A program made the position numbers and the translations under genes. This document shows positions 1 to 8,529 of a stretch of DNA of 64,000 nt, one piece after another (within the stretch, counting starts at the first letter, position 1; each line of letters begins with the position of its first letter). Under the pieces are notes generated by a model that was not told the origin of the DNA, ran no database searches, and saw only the letters and a program-made list of their open reading frames with translations. This stretch comes from Capsicum annuum (Eukaryota > Streptophyta > Magnoliopsida > Solanales > Solanaceae): the NCBI RefSeq assembly GCF_002878395.1, contig NC_061114.1, forward strand, positions 140,375,950-140,439,949, in the 5' to 3' direction.

Positions 1-597
1 AATAGGCTAGAATAAGTAAGTTTGTATCTGGTGTAGCTGATAGTATGGTTAAGGAGTTTAGGACTACCATATTTATTAGGGATATGTACCTATCTTGACT
101 CATGGTTCATGCTTAGTAGAAAGATGACGAGAAGCTTAAGGAAAAAGAGAAAGAATAACAAGTCCAGAATAGGTAGTTTCAACTTTTCTCATCCAAGGTC
201 ATAAGGTGGTAAACTTTCTCTATTCGATCAAAAATTTTTAGTCCTAGCTCAACTCTAACTAGTTCCTAAGTTCAAGCAAGACAGTCGGGATAGATCCCAA
301 GGTTCTAAGCCGTAGGGTAGTGTGAATAGTGGATGTACTAGTCTGCTCTAGAAGAAGTATGGTAGGCATCACTAGGTTAAGTGTAAATATGGTGGTGATG
401 GGTATTTTTGATATGGAAATCTTTTCCACAGGATTAGGGATTTCCCAAGGTTTGTTCAACAGGGTCACTCCAATTATTTTTTAGCTCTAGCAGGTCACCC
501 AACTCAGCAGGGTATTACTTCCAGTGCCACTAGTAGGCAGCATCAGAGTAGGTTATATGTACTCCAGACATAACATGACCAGGAAAGTTCTCCTGAT
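1..597 (+). pseudogene. Element A gag C-terminal remnant
   Basis: Degenerate end of gag. Short translated fragments around 340-460 match the zinc-knuckle stretch of the better copies at 55660-55780 and 57650-57760, where a Cys/His motif is followed by a Gly-Lys/Asn-x-x-His-Arg-Ile-Arg segment. In A the Cys/His residues are mostly lost and stops occur in all frames. The run just before 598 (Ser-Pro-Asp-Val-Val-Thr) is the usual lead into the protease. No open frame of useful length remains. The identification rests on position and on the sister copies. Confidence 0.6.
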
Positions 598-1090
598 GTG
601 GTTACAAGTAAGATACAGGTTTTCCATCTTCGTGTTTATGCATTGTTCCATCCCAGAGCTTCATTTTATTTTGTAACTCCATATATAGCCATCAATTTTG
701 ATGTTAGTCCCAAAACATTAGCAATGCCTTTCTTAGTGTCTACGCCAGTAGGGAAATTTATTATAGCCAGAGGGGCATACAAAAATTTCCCGATCACAGT
801 ATCTCAAAAAATTACCTCAATTGATCTCATAGAGTTAGATATGACCAATTTCGATGTCGTTCTCAGCATTGATTTGATCAACTCATGCTATGCCTCAGTT
901 GATTGCAGAAATATAGTCATTTAATTTTTTTTTCCCAATGAACTAGTCATTTAATGAAGGGGTAATACTTTAGTGTTTAGGAATCAGATTAGTTTATATC
1001 TTAAAATAAGAAATATAATATCTAAATGGTGTGTTTACCATCTCATTTGAGTAAAAGAATCTAGTTCTGAAACTCTAAGTCTTAAGTTAG
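598..1090 (+). pseudogene. Element A aspartic protease remnant (retropepsin-like)
   Basis: Open to 924, then continued with stops to the insertion point of element B. The active-site triplet Asp-Pro-Gly-Ala-Ser is changed to His-Pro-Arg-Ala-Ser, so it cannot be catalytic. The following segments (Ser-Phe-Val-Thr-Pro-Tyr-like, then Val-Ser-Thr-Pro-Val-Gly, then Asp-Phe-Asp-Val and a changed Asp-Trp-Leu box) match the protease of the copies at 55900-56330 and 57890-58300. The apparent start at 598 is a GTG and is not a real initiator; this was an internal part of a polyprotein. The pol frame breaks at 1090 and resumes at 14474. Confidence 0.8.
1086..1090. repeat. Target-site duplication of element B, left copy
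   Basis: GTTAG directly before the first LTR base of element B; the right copy at 14474-14478 is CTTAG. Five bases is the usual size for Ty3/gypsy, and one mismatch fits age. Both lie in the same place of the interrupted pol sequence, which supports the call independently. Confidence 0.75.
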
Positions 1091-1472
1091 TGTAATACCC
1101 CGTATGTTTCTAAGCTAGGAGACGAACCATTTTTCCTATGCATGAAACCTCCTATCCTATGAGTATCATTTTAGTGCATGACTTATAATGAATATCCTAG
1201 TGATAGGATAGCTTATGATGCATTAAGCATGTTCATATGAGTCACTTAAGGTAATACAAGCTAAGAGTTTTTGAATCCATCAAGTTTTTGTGTTTGATTT
1301 TTCAAGGGATATATTTGAATGAGTAAAACTCCATGTTAATGTGGTAATTTGGCTGATTTAGACCCACTAAATTGTACAGAATCGAATTATCATTCCAACG
1401 ATACCAATTTTGCCTTAATCCAATACCCAAGCAAAAAGTTATGCCCCTTTTCGCGAGAGACAGTAAGGATAA

Positions 1473-1562
1473 GCAATTGGTTAGGCGCCGCCCAACCCAA
1501 ACATAGGCGATTGGTTAGGAACCACCCAACCTAGCTTAGGCAATCACTTGGGCGCCACCTAA
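1473..1562 (+). repeat. GGCGCC repeat/palindrome cluster in family 1 LTR
   Basis: Three tandem units of about 32 bases, each with a core resembling ATTGGTTAGGCGCCGCC; the third is more diverged. The cores are near-palindromic around GGCGCC and carry ATTGG, the reverse of a CCAAT box. The same cluster is at 11581-11676 and 61955-62047. It lies about 100 bp upstream of the TATA-like box, so it may be a promoter element; that role is inferred. Confidence 0.75.
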
Positions 1563-1657
1563 GTCAATTCCAGGTGCCAAAAACACTCCGTTTTGAGTTA
1601 TGTTAAGGGTAATTAAGTCTTTTAACATTCCTTACATGTCCCTAAACTTAACCCTAC

Positions 1658-1669
1658 AAAATATATACC
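1658..1669 (+). promoter_or_regulatory. TATA-like box of family 1 LTR
   Basis: AAATATATACC in an otherwise pyrimidine- and A-rich stretch, conserved at about 11775 and 62142 in the sister LTRs. It would place the transcript start near 1690-1700. No experimental support; the call rests on motif, conservation and position in the LTR. Confidence 0.45.
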
Positions 1670-1814
1670 TTCTAAACACATTACAACCCTACTAACATCT
1701 CAAAGCTCATCATCCAAGAGCACCATAGGATAAAAACATCTAGGGTTGCACAATCAAGCTTGAAGATCAAATTTCAAGGAAAATTCCTCCGTCAATCATC
1801 AAGAACCTCCCTTC

Positions 1815-1858
1815 CAAGGTATGCGTAGTGTTTATCCACGGATTCCTTTCGTCTGTGG
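1815..1858 (+). other. Splice-donor-like site plus conserved hairpin in family 1 LTR
   Basis: AAGGTATG (AG|GT form) at about 1815-1822 is followed by a hairpin at 1836-1858: arms CCACGGAT and GTCTGTGG (two G-U pairs) around a TCCTTTC loop. The matching hairpins are at 11949, 18250, 53388 and 62318. See the finding on compensatory changes. Confidence 0.55.
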
Positions 1859-2689
1859 AGTTCAAGAATCAATCTTTAACATACAAAATCTTGGTTGATT
1901 GTGGTGATATGATCATATCCATGTTGATTCATGTTTGTTTTGCTATATAATAGTATCGTGACTGTATATCTCATGAAAGTTATATTGTTAGTTGAAAAAC
2001 ATGATCTTTAGATGGATTGATAGAATGCAAGTATGAAATCCACCTATGCCTTAAACAATGCATACAAGGTGTTCGATAAAATCCCTAGTATGTTAGAACT
2101 TCATATTTATATGATTTTATGATACCTAAATAACAAGTTCATGTTAGTCATACACTCCAATATGAATTTTCATGCAAATTATGTGTTGTGGTATAAAACT
2201 TGTATGATAATGGAGATATAAATTATGTACACTAAATATATCCATGCTTTCCCTACCATGCTTGAGATGTTGAATAAATACATGAATTATAATATCCCCA
2301 AATCATTACAATATGAACTAAACATTACATGTTGCCGTTCCCTTACGCTTGAATGGTTTCCATGAGATTGTTATGAATAGTATATGTTGTCGGAATGTCC
2401 ATGATATAATAATATGAGATTTATGAATTGATTATAAGAATTCCTACTCATGATAGATATTATGATGACCATGTACTTCATGAAATTCCCCACTCATGTA
2501 TTATGGATTGTTATTGATGGTCGTGTACTGAAGAAATTCAAGTTGTGTCAGTTTCCTTTCATCGAATCCTGGGGGTACTTGTACCCAAAAAATATAGATG
2601 TGTGCCTAGAGCCATGTCATGTTTTCATGATACTCTCAGTCAAGCCATGATCTATAGAATTCAGTGAGTCATGTGACTCATGAAAACTC

Positions 2690-2960
2690 GGAAATCTCAA
2701 TATTCTCAGTAGTCCAATAATCTTAGTAATCTCATCGCTCAGTAACCTCAGCAACCTTAGTATTCATAGTCAATCTCAGTAACTTCAATACTCTCAACCA
2801 GTCCTCAGAACTCAATACATTTCATCAGTTATTGAAATCCAGTAAAGTTAGTTTAGCTCTGCTAAACAATACCACTAGTATCAGTCTAGTTAATCAGTAT
2901 CAGTTCAACTATTCAGTTCAGTTCAGTTATTCAGTTTAGATTAGTTATTCAATTTAGGGT
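2690..2960 (+). repeat. CAGT/TTCAG-rich low-complexity tract
   Basis: Irregular repeats of CAGTAATCT-like and TTCAGTTCAG-like words, also at about 12820-13080 in the 3' LTR and more weakly elsewhere in the LTRs. No coding potential is seen. Confidence 0.6.
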
Positions 2961-4354
2961 CCTTCAGATGGGAGTAGAAATTAGCACCGAGTGAACCCAA
3001 GGATAGGAACTCACCCACCAGTTTAGGGTGTGATTCTTAGTAGTCATCCTTGTGTTCCAGAACTACGTAGCTAACGTAGGTTGAGATATCTTAACCCGTC
3101 AAATTAGGGTTGATGAGGTGGCTTAACCCATCAGTTTAGGGTTTCCACCATTCTCATGGAGTACCCTCCAGTATAGGGTTCTCACAGCTATTCTTACCAG
3201 TGGCGCGGTATTGACACCCTTCCAATTGGGGCAGAGATTGAACCCCAACTTAGCTATTGTAGCGTATTTGGGGCATGTCAGTTAGATAACTACTTCCCAC
3301 AGTTTTAGTTACAGATTTCAGGACTGCCAACTATAGCTACCTAGTCTTAGTAAAAAACTTAGATAGCTCTGCAGATTTCAGTATATCAGGGCTGTAAAAT
3401 ACAGTCAATTCAAAAATAAAATGGAACTCAGATAGTTTTCTTCAGATTTATGGACTGTCAGATATAGTCACTTATGCTATCAATCACAAAAGTTATTAGA
3501 ACTCATGCTATTATTATTCAGCTTTAGGACTATCAGATATAGTCAATCAGACCAGTTCTGCATAATTTGAACTGTCAAAAACAATCATTCTTTTCTCAGT
3601 AATATAGTATCAGTCTCCCAGTATTCAGTAATACAGTATCAGATCCATCACTTATTAGTGATTTGCATATCAATATCAGTAAACTTCATCTTTCAGAATC
3701 GCATTATTAGTACACTTATGTTGTCAATATTCAAACTCAGTAGTCAGTATCTCCATGAGTGCAGTTACAGTTATGTATGCATGTATGTACTCTCACGTTC
3801 ATATCAGTCAGTATTTTTCATGGATATAGCTCTTTGCATTTAGCCTACCTCAGTCGTATACTTTGTACATTTATACATACTGACGCATTTGCGCTATGGT
3901 GCTTTCTCTTATGTTACACCATAGGTTCAGAGGCATGAGCTCCAAATCAATAGTAGATTCCAGGATCAGCAGTCAGAGTTAGACGTGAGTCCTTATCCTT
4001 TGAGGACATGATAATTTCATTTCTATTTTAGTTTTTAGTTTATTTCAGTAGTTGGAGTTAGTTGGGGACATGTCCCATCAACTGCTTATTCAGTTCAGTT
4101 AGAGGCTTTCAGACTAGATATCAGATTAGATGTTCAGACTTCAGTATTTATGTTCTTTTCTGGTATTGTTATACCATATTTTTCAAATATGTATTAGTAT
4201 TGAACCTTATGGCCCTATAGTTTATGTTTCCGCATATTTTATGAGATATTATATAGTTTACGGGTACAGATATCAGTCACGGGTTAGCTTGTGGTCCTTC
4301 AGGGTCATGAGCACCGTGTAGTATTCCGGTTTAGCGAATTGGGGTGTTACAAAC

Positions 4355-4368
4355 TTGGTATCAAAACC
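4355..4368 (+). other. Element B primer binding site
   Basis: TTGGTATCAAAACC, three bases after the LTR. It matches the plant consensus complementary to the initiator methionine tRNA 3' end (TGGTATCAGAGCC, intact at 55172) with two G-to-A changes, as expected after cytosine deamination on the other strand. Confidence 0.85.
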
Positions 4369-4460
4369 TAAGCTTCAAAAGTGTCCTAGGAAGTCTGAAA
4401 GATGCATCAAGTAGAGTCTTGTACATGGGCGTGTTGTGCACCACACTAATGTACAGGAGG
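4369..4460 (+). other. Element B untranslated leader, cut by the LINE
   Basis: Matches the leaders at 27892-27980 and 55185-55275: the segments around AGTAGAGTC and TATGGGTGTGT plus a GTG...CAC inverted repeat are shared. The leader is interrupted at about 4460 by the LINE and continues around 8530. No open frame. Confidence 0.7.
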
Positions 4461-5124
4461 CCCTCTCTCCATCGCTAGCGCACCGGCCCCCGGTCCCCGG
4501 CGCCGTCGTTGACCTTGGGCGCCGACCCGACCCAACCGCCGGCTCCGACCTCCGGCGCTGACCCGACCCGACCTCCGGTTGCCGTCCCCCGGCGCTGACC
4601 CGACCCCCCCCCCGGTTCTTCCCCCCCACCCGCGCACCCCCCCCACCCGGTCCCGCCCCCCCCCCCCCCCCCCGGCCTGTTCATACCCCCCCTGCGTACC
4701 CCAGCTGTTCAGACCCCCCCTCCCCGCCGGTTCATACTCCCCCACCCTTACCTGTACAGTCCGTACCCCCCCCTCCCCGGGTACACCAGTCCCCCCCCCA
4801 CCTCGGCCTTCAACCTGCCGCCGCCCGGTCTCCAGCCGCCAATTCGGTCTCCAACAGGCCGAAACTCCGTCTGCAACCGCTACGCCGTCTCCAGCAGCCG
4901 CAGCTCCAAGCGAAATCTGGTGACTTCTAACCTTTGTTATTTCGTTATTTCGTATTGCATTTTATTTCATTATTTCATATTCCATCTTTAGTATTTTGCT
5001 CGTAGTAGCCCCTGTACCTTGTCTGTTGTCTGTTGTTGCTGTTGTTGTGGTCGTTTCTTAGTTTTATTTTGGGAATATTACTTTGAATGTGTGTTAGCTT
5101 TGTATTTCCTTGCTGCTGCTTTGA
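4461..5124 (+). promoter_or_regulatory. LINE 5' untranslated region, GC- and C-rich
   Basis: The first 400 bases are extremely C-rich, with homopolymeric C runs at about 4606-4612 and 4655-4674 and a 17-base tandem word (CCGGCGCTGACCCGACC) at 4552 and 4589. From about 4920 composition becomes normal with TTTCGTTATTTCG-like repeats. Proline-rich open frames here come from composition and are not believed. RTE LINEs carry an internal promoter at the 5' end, so promoter activity is plausible but not shown. Confidence 0.6.
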
Positions 5125-6903
5125 TACTGTCACCGGGTTCATCTTTATATTTTCCTATACTATCGGGTAGTTGTGGCTGTGGGTGGTAATGGGTGGATAG
5201 GGTCATGTCCGAAGGGGTTGGGGCATGGGGCCGTGGTGGGGGCGGGGGATGGGGAGAGGGCGGGAGTGGGAGGGAGGCCAAAGTTGGGCCGAGGGGGAGG
5301 TAGTGGGGGGCATGTGGATAGCGACGGTAGGCTGAGGGTTGGGTCTTGGAATATAGGGACCCTTCAGGGTAAGTCCGTAGAGCTTGTGAAGATTCTTAGG
5401 AAGAGGAGGATCAACCTTGCGTGTGTCCAAGAGACCAAGTGGGTAGGGTCTAAGGCTAGGGATGTGGATGGTTACAAGCTGTGGTACTCTGGGAGCGAGA
5501 GGCGTAGGAATGGAGTTGGCATCTTAGTAGATGAAGAGCTTAGAGGTCAGGTAGTGGAGGTGAAGAGGATCAACGATAGGTTGATGACTATTAAGTTGGT
5601 CATTCGAGGGTTTACCCTGAACGTGTGTAGTGCTTATGCGCCGCAAGTGGGAGCGGAGGGGGAGGAGAAGATGCGGTTCTGGGAGGCTTTGGAGGAGGTG
5701 GTGAGAGGCGTGCCCAGTTCGGAGAAGATTGTTGTAGTAGGGGATTTCAACGGGCACATCGGGGCACTACGGGGAGGCTTTGGGGATGTGCATGGTGGTT
5801 TTGGTTTTGGAGAGAGAAATGAAGAGGGGGAGACCCTATTGGAGTTTGCGAGGGCCTTTAGGCTGGTGGTGGTGAACTCGGGCTTCCCGAAGAAGGACGA
5901 GCACCTGATCACTTTTCGGAGCGCGATAGCCAGGACCCAAATTGACTTTTTGTTGCTTAGGAAAGGGGATAGGGCGTTGTGTAAGGACTGTAAAGTCATC
6001 CCGAGTGAGAATCTCTCGACCCAACATAGGCTTTTGATTATGGATTTGGGTATAAAGAAGAATAGAAAGAGGAGGAGTAAGGAGTGTAGACCGAGAATTA
6101 AGTGGGGCGGCTTGACGCCAGTGAATGCGTGGGAGATAGGGGAGAGGTTGGCGGGCAAGGGGGTGTGGGAGTGTAGGGGGGACGTGGATAGTATGTGGGA
6201 CAGGGCGGCAAGGTGCATCAGGGAGAATGCAAGGGAGGTGTTGGGTGTTTCTAGGGGCCGGGCCGGTCACCATCGGGGGGATTGGTGGTGGAATGAAGAG
6301 GTGGAGAAGAAAGTGGAGACCAAGAAAGAGGCGTATGCTAAGTTGGTGGAAAGTAAGGACGAAGAAGAGAAGCGGGTAAACAGGAAAAAGTACAAGCTAG
6401 CGAGGAAGGAGGCGAACTCAGCGGTCACGGCAGCTAAGACGGCCACTTTTGAGAGCTTGTATGCAGGGTTACAGGGGAAAGGAGGGGAGAAAAAGATATT
6501 TAGACTCGCTAAGGCTAGGGAGAGGAAGGGTCGTGACCTCGATCAGGTGAGGTGCATTAAGGGGGAGGACGGTAGAGTGTTGGTGGAGGACGGCCACATA
6601 AAGAAGAGATGGCAGTCGTACTTTCATAGGCTCTTGAATGACGAAGGGGACAGAGCTATTGTGTTAGGGGAACTGGAGCACTCAGAGGAGTGTCGGGATT
6701 TTAGCTATTGTAGACGTTTTAAGGTAGAAGAGTTTAGACAGGCAGTCCGCAGGATGCGTAGGGGTAGGGCGATGGGGCCGGATGAGATACCGGTGGAGTT
6801 TTGGAAGTTCGTTGGAGAGGCTGGTGTAAGGTGGTTGACTGGATTGTTTAATGAAATTTCAGGATGGCAAAGATGCCCGAGGCGTGGAGGTGGAGTACCA
6901 TGA
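5125..6903 (+). CDS. LINE endonuclease and N-terminal RT part (frameshifted from RT ORF)
   Basis: Apurinic/apyrimidinic-type endonuclease that nicks target DNA for target-primed reverse transcription. Counting from the GTG at 5173 (576 residues): Ser-Trp-Asn with Asn60, Gln-Glu-Thr with Glu87, Ser-Ala-Tyr155, Gly-Asp191-Phe-Asn193, Asp258 and His285 are the expected catalytic residues and all are present. Residues about 340-560 are the basic linker and the first RT motifs (Gly-Pro-Asp-Glu-Ile-Pro near 541). The frame is open from 5125 with no ATG before the endonuclease, so the true start is unclear (non-AUG, lost, or upstream). The frame runs out at 6903 after a 1-nt indel near 6856-6870; the rest of RT is in the next frame. 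Confidence 0.9.
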   Translation, partial: YCHRVHLYIFLYYRVVVAVGGNGWIGSCPKGLGHGAVVGAGDGERAGVGGRPKLGRGGGSGGHVDSDGRLRVGSWNIGTLQGKSVELVKILRKRRINLACVQETKWVGSKARDVDGYKLWYSGSERRRNGVGILVDEELRGQVVEVKRINDRLMTIKLVIRGFTLNVCSAYAPQVGAEGEEKMRFWEALEEVVRGVPSSEKIVVVGDFNGHIGALRGGFGDVHGGFGFGERNEEGETLLEFARAFRLVVVNSGFPKKDEHLITFRSAIARTQIDFLLLRKGDRALCKDCKVIPSENLSTQHRLLIMDLGIKKNRKRRSKECRPRIKWGGLTPVNAWEIGERLAGKGVWECRGDVDSMWDRAARCIRENAREVLGVSRGRAGHHRGDWWWNEEVEKKVETKKEAYAKLVESKDEEEKRVNRKKYKLARKEANSAVTAAKTATFESLYAGLQGKGGEKKIFRLAKARERKGRDLDQVRCIKGEDGRVLVEDGHIKKRWQSYFHRLLNDEGDRAIVLGELEHSEECRDFSYCRRFKVEEFRQAVRRMRRGRAMGPDEIPVEFWKFVGEAGVRWLTGLFNEISGWQRCPRRGGGVP

Positions 6904-8183
6904 TCCCTCTCTATAAGAATAAGGGGGACATTCAGAGTTGTAATAACTATAGGGGGATTAAGTTATTGAGTCACTCTATGAAGATCTGGGAGAGAGTGGT
7001 CGAGGTGAGGCTGAGACGGATAGTGTCTATCTCGAAAAACCAGTTCGGATTTATGCCCGGCCGCTCGACGACGGAGGCAATCCACCTGGTACGGAGGTTG
7101 GTGGAGCAGTATAGGGAAAGGAAGAAGGATCTGCACATGGTGTTTATCGACATGGAAAAGGCTTACGACAAAGTCCCCAGGGAGGTGCTTTGGAGATGCT
7201 TGGAGGTGAGGGGAGTACCGCAGGCATATATCAGAGTAATTAAGGATATGTATGAGGGAGCGAAAACCCAGGTGAGGACGGCGGGAGGAGACTCAGGGCA
7301 TTTCACTGTCCGGACAGGATTGCATCAGGGATCTACTCTTAGTCCCTTTTTGTTTGCGTTAGTAATGGATGTGTTGATGCGGCGTATTCAAGGGGAGGTG
7401 CTGTGGTGTATGCTTTTTGCAGACGATGTAGTTCTGATAGATGAGACTCGAGGGGGTGTAAATGACAAATTAGAGATGTGGAGGCAAACTCTTGAGTCTA
7501 AAGGGTTCAGGGTGAGCAGAAGCAAGACAGAGTATGTGGAATGTAAGTTTAATGACGTGAGGCGGGAGAATGAGGTAGTAGTGAAGCTGGAAGCACAGGA
7601 GGTATGTAAGAGGGATAAGTTCAAGTATCTCGGGTCCGTGATCCAGAGTAACGGTGAGATTGACGAGGATGTCTCGCACCGTATTGGGGCGGGATTGATG
7701 AAGTGGAAACTCGCGTCGGGGGTGCTGTGTGATAAGAAGGTGCCGCCCAAGCTTAAAGGCAAATTCTATAGGGTGGTAGTCCGTCCGGCCTTGCTGTATG
7801 GAGCGGAGTGTTGGCCAGTTAAGAACTCCCACATCCAAAAAATAAAGGTGGCAGAAATGCGGATGTTGCGCTGGATGTGTGGACTGACTCGAGGGGATAG
7901 AGTTCGGAATGAGACTATCCGGGAGAAGGTTGGTATGACTTCAGTGGAGTGTAAGATGCGGGAAGCACGATTGAGATGGTTCGGACACGTGAAGAGGAGG
8001 GGCATGGATGCCCCGGTCCGTAGGTGTGAGAGGCTAGCGTTGGATGGTTTTAGGCGGGGCAGGGGTAGGCCGAAGAAGTACTGGGGTGAGGTGATTAGGC
8101 GGGACATGGAACAGTTACAGCTCACCGAGGACATGACCCTAGATAGGAAGGTCTGGAAGACGCGAATTACGGCAGAAGAGTAG
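6864..8183 (+). CDS. LINE reverse transcriptase and C-terminal domain
   Basis: Continuation of the same polyprotein in another frame, 439 codons from the first ATG, which is internal and not a true start. RT motifs in order: Asn-Asn-Tyr-Arg-Gly-Ile (27-32), Gln-Phe-Gly-Phe (60-63), Phe-Ile-Asp96-Met-Glu-Lys-Ala-Tyr-Asp, Gly-Leu-His-Gln-Gly (152-156), and the catalytic Phe-Ala-Asp-Asp at 185-188. The C-terminal part has [12 protein letters not shown] and Arg-Trp-Phe-Gly-His-Val blocks typical of RTE and related LINEs. No RNase H domain is seen, as expected for RTE. Catalytic residues are intact, so only the upstream frameshift disables the protein. Confidence 0.92.
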   Translation: MAKMPEAWRWSTMIPLYKNKGDIQSCNNYRGIKLLSHSMKIWERVVEVRLRRIVSISKNQFGFMPGRSTTEAIHLVRRLVEQYRERKKDLHMVFIDMEKAYDKVPREVLWRCLEVRGVPQAYIRVIKDMYEGAKTQVRTAGGDSGHFTVRTGLHQGSTLSPFLFALVMDVLMRRIQGEVLWCMLFADDVVLIDETRGGVNDKLEMWRQTLESKGFRVSRSKTEYVECKFNDVRRENEVVVKLEAQEVCKRDKFKYLGSVIQSNGEIDEDVSHRIGAGLMKWKLASGVLCDKKVPPKLKGKFYRVVVRPALLYGAECWPVKNSHIQKIKVAEMRMLRWMCGLTRGDRVRNETIREKVGMTSVECKMREARLRWFGHVKRRGMDAPVRRCERLALDGFRRGRGRPKKYWGEVIRRDMEQLQLTEDMTLDRKVWKTRITAEE

Positions 8184-8529
8184 GGCCAGATTGGGTCGCT
8201 AGTGTAGGGAATTACTTGGTGGGGTTTTTTTATTTTTTATTCCCGTTATGATTCCGTATTCAGTGTTCCATGCTTATTACGAATCTGTGTGCTTTCCTCT
8301 GCTTTCCTCTGTTTTATATTCCTTATGGGTGCCGTATTTATGTTATGTCATCTGCTTCTATGCTTTACTATGTGTTTGTGTGATATCTTATGCCTTGAGC
8401 CGGGGGTCTTTCGGAAACAGCCTTTCTACTTCATCAGAGGTAGAGGTATGGACTGCGTACATCTTACCCCCCCAGACCCCACTAAGTGGGAATACACTGG
8501 GTTTGTTGTTGTTGTTGTTGTTGTTGTTC
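8184..8529 (+). other. LINE 3' UTR and (TTG)n tail
   Basis: Ends with a conserved stretch (about 8410-8500, containing AGAGGTATGGACTGCG and GGGAATACACTGGG) followed by nine TTG units at 8503-8529. A diverged minus-strand copy of the same 3' end lies at 46540-46700. Tobacco and other Solanaceae tRNA-derived SINEs (TS family) also end in TTG repeats and are thought to use such LINEs as partners; this is known biology, the match itself needs alignment. Confidence 0.85.

Larger units (their letters stand above)
1091..4351 (+). repeat. Element B 5' LTR (family 1, 3.26 kb)
   Basis: Starts TGTAATACCCC and ends GGGGTGTTACA, an 11-base imperfect inverted terminus, and is followed after three bases by the primer site. 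It matches 11205-14473 along its whole length and 61577-63550 for the first ~2 kb. In order it holds a repeat cluster (1473-1562), a TATA-like box (1658-1669), a splice-donor-like AAGGTATG and a hairpin (1815-1858), a CAGT-rich tract (about 2690-2960), several TTAGGGT motifs (3021-3181), a conserved block around 3200-3260 also found in LTR families 2 and 3, and a conserved end (about 4276-4351). Confidence 0.93.
4461..8528 (+). mobile_element. RTE-type LINE inserted in element B
   Basis: About 4.07 kb: GC-rich 5' part, an endonuclease ORF, an RT ORF in another frame, a 3' UTR and a (TTG)n tail. It has no LTRs and ends in a short simple repeat, typical of the RTE clade rather than the poly(A) of L1. 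Base composition is much richer in G+C than the surrounding LTR sequence. Apart from one frameshift the protein is intact, so this is the youngest insertion in the nest. Boundaries are taken where the homologous leader of the host element stops (4460) and resumes (about 8529); I could not find a convincing target duplication. Confidence 0.9.

Noticed and set aside
598..924. Host gene of 108 codons
   Set aside because: Starts at GTG and matches the protease of neighbouring gypsy copies.
4375..4745. Three overlapping Gly/Arg-rich minus-strand frames
   Set aside because: Antisense to the C-rich tract; composition artefact.
4579..4923. Proline-rich open frame of 114 codons
   Set aside because: Lies in C-rich LINE 5' UTR; proline runs come from poly-C, and no domain is seen.
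5634..6273. Long minus-strand frames (194 and 145 codons) opposite the LINE
   Set aside because: Antisense of the conserved endonuclease ORF; high G+C removes stop codons.
7388..8134. Minus-strand frames of about 122-124 codons opposite RT
   Set aside because: Antisense shadows of the RT ORF.
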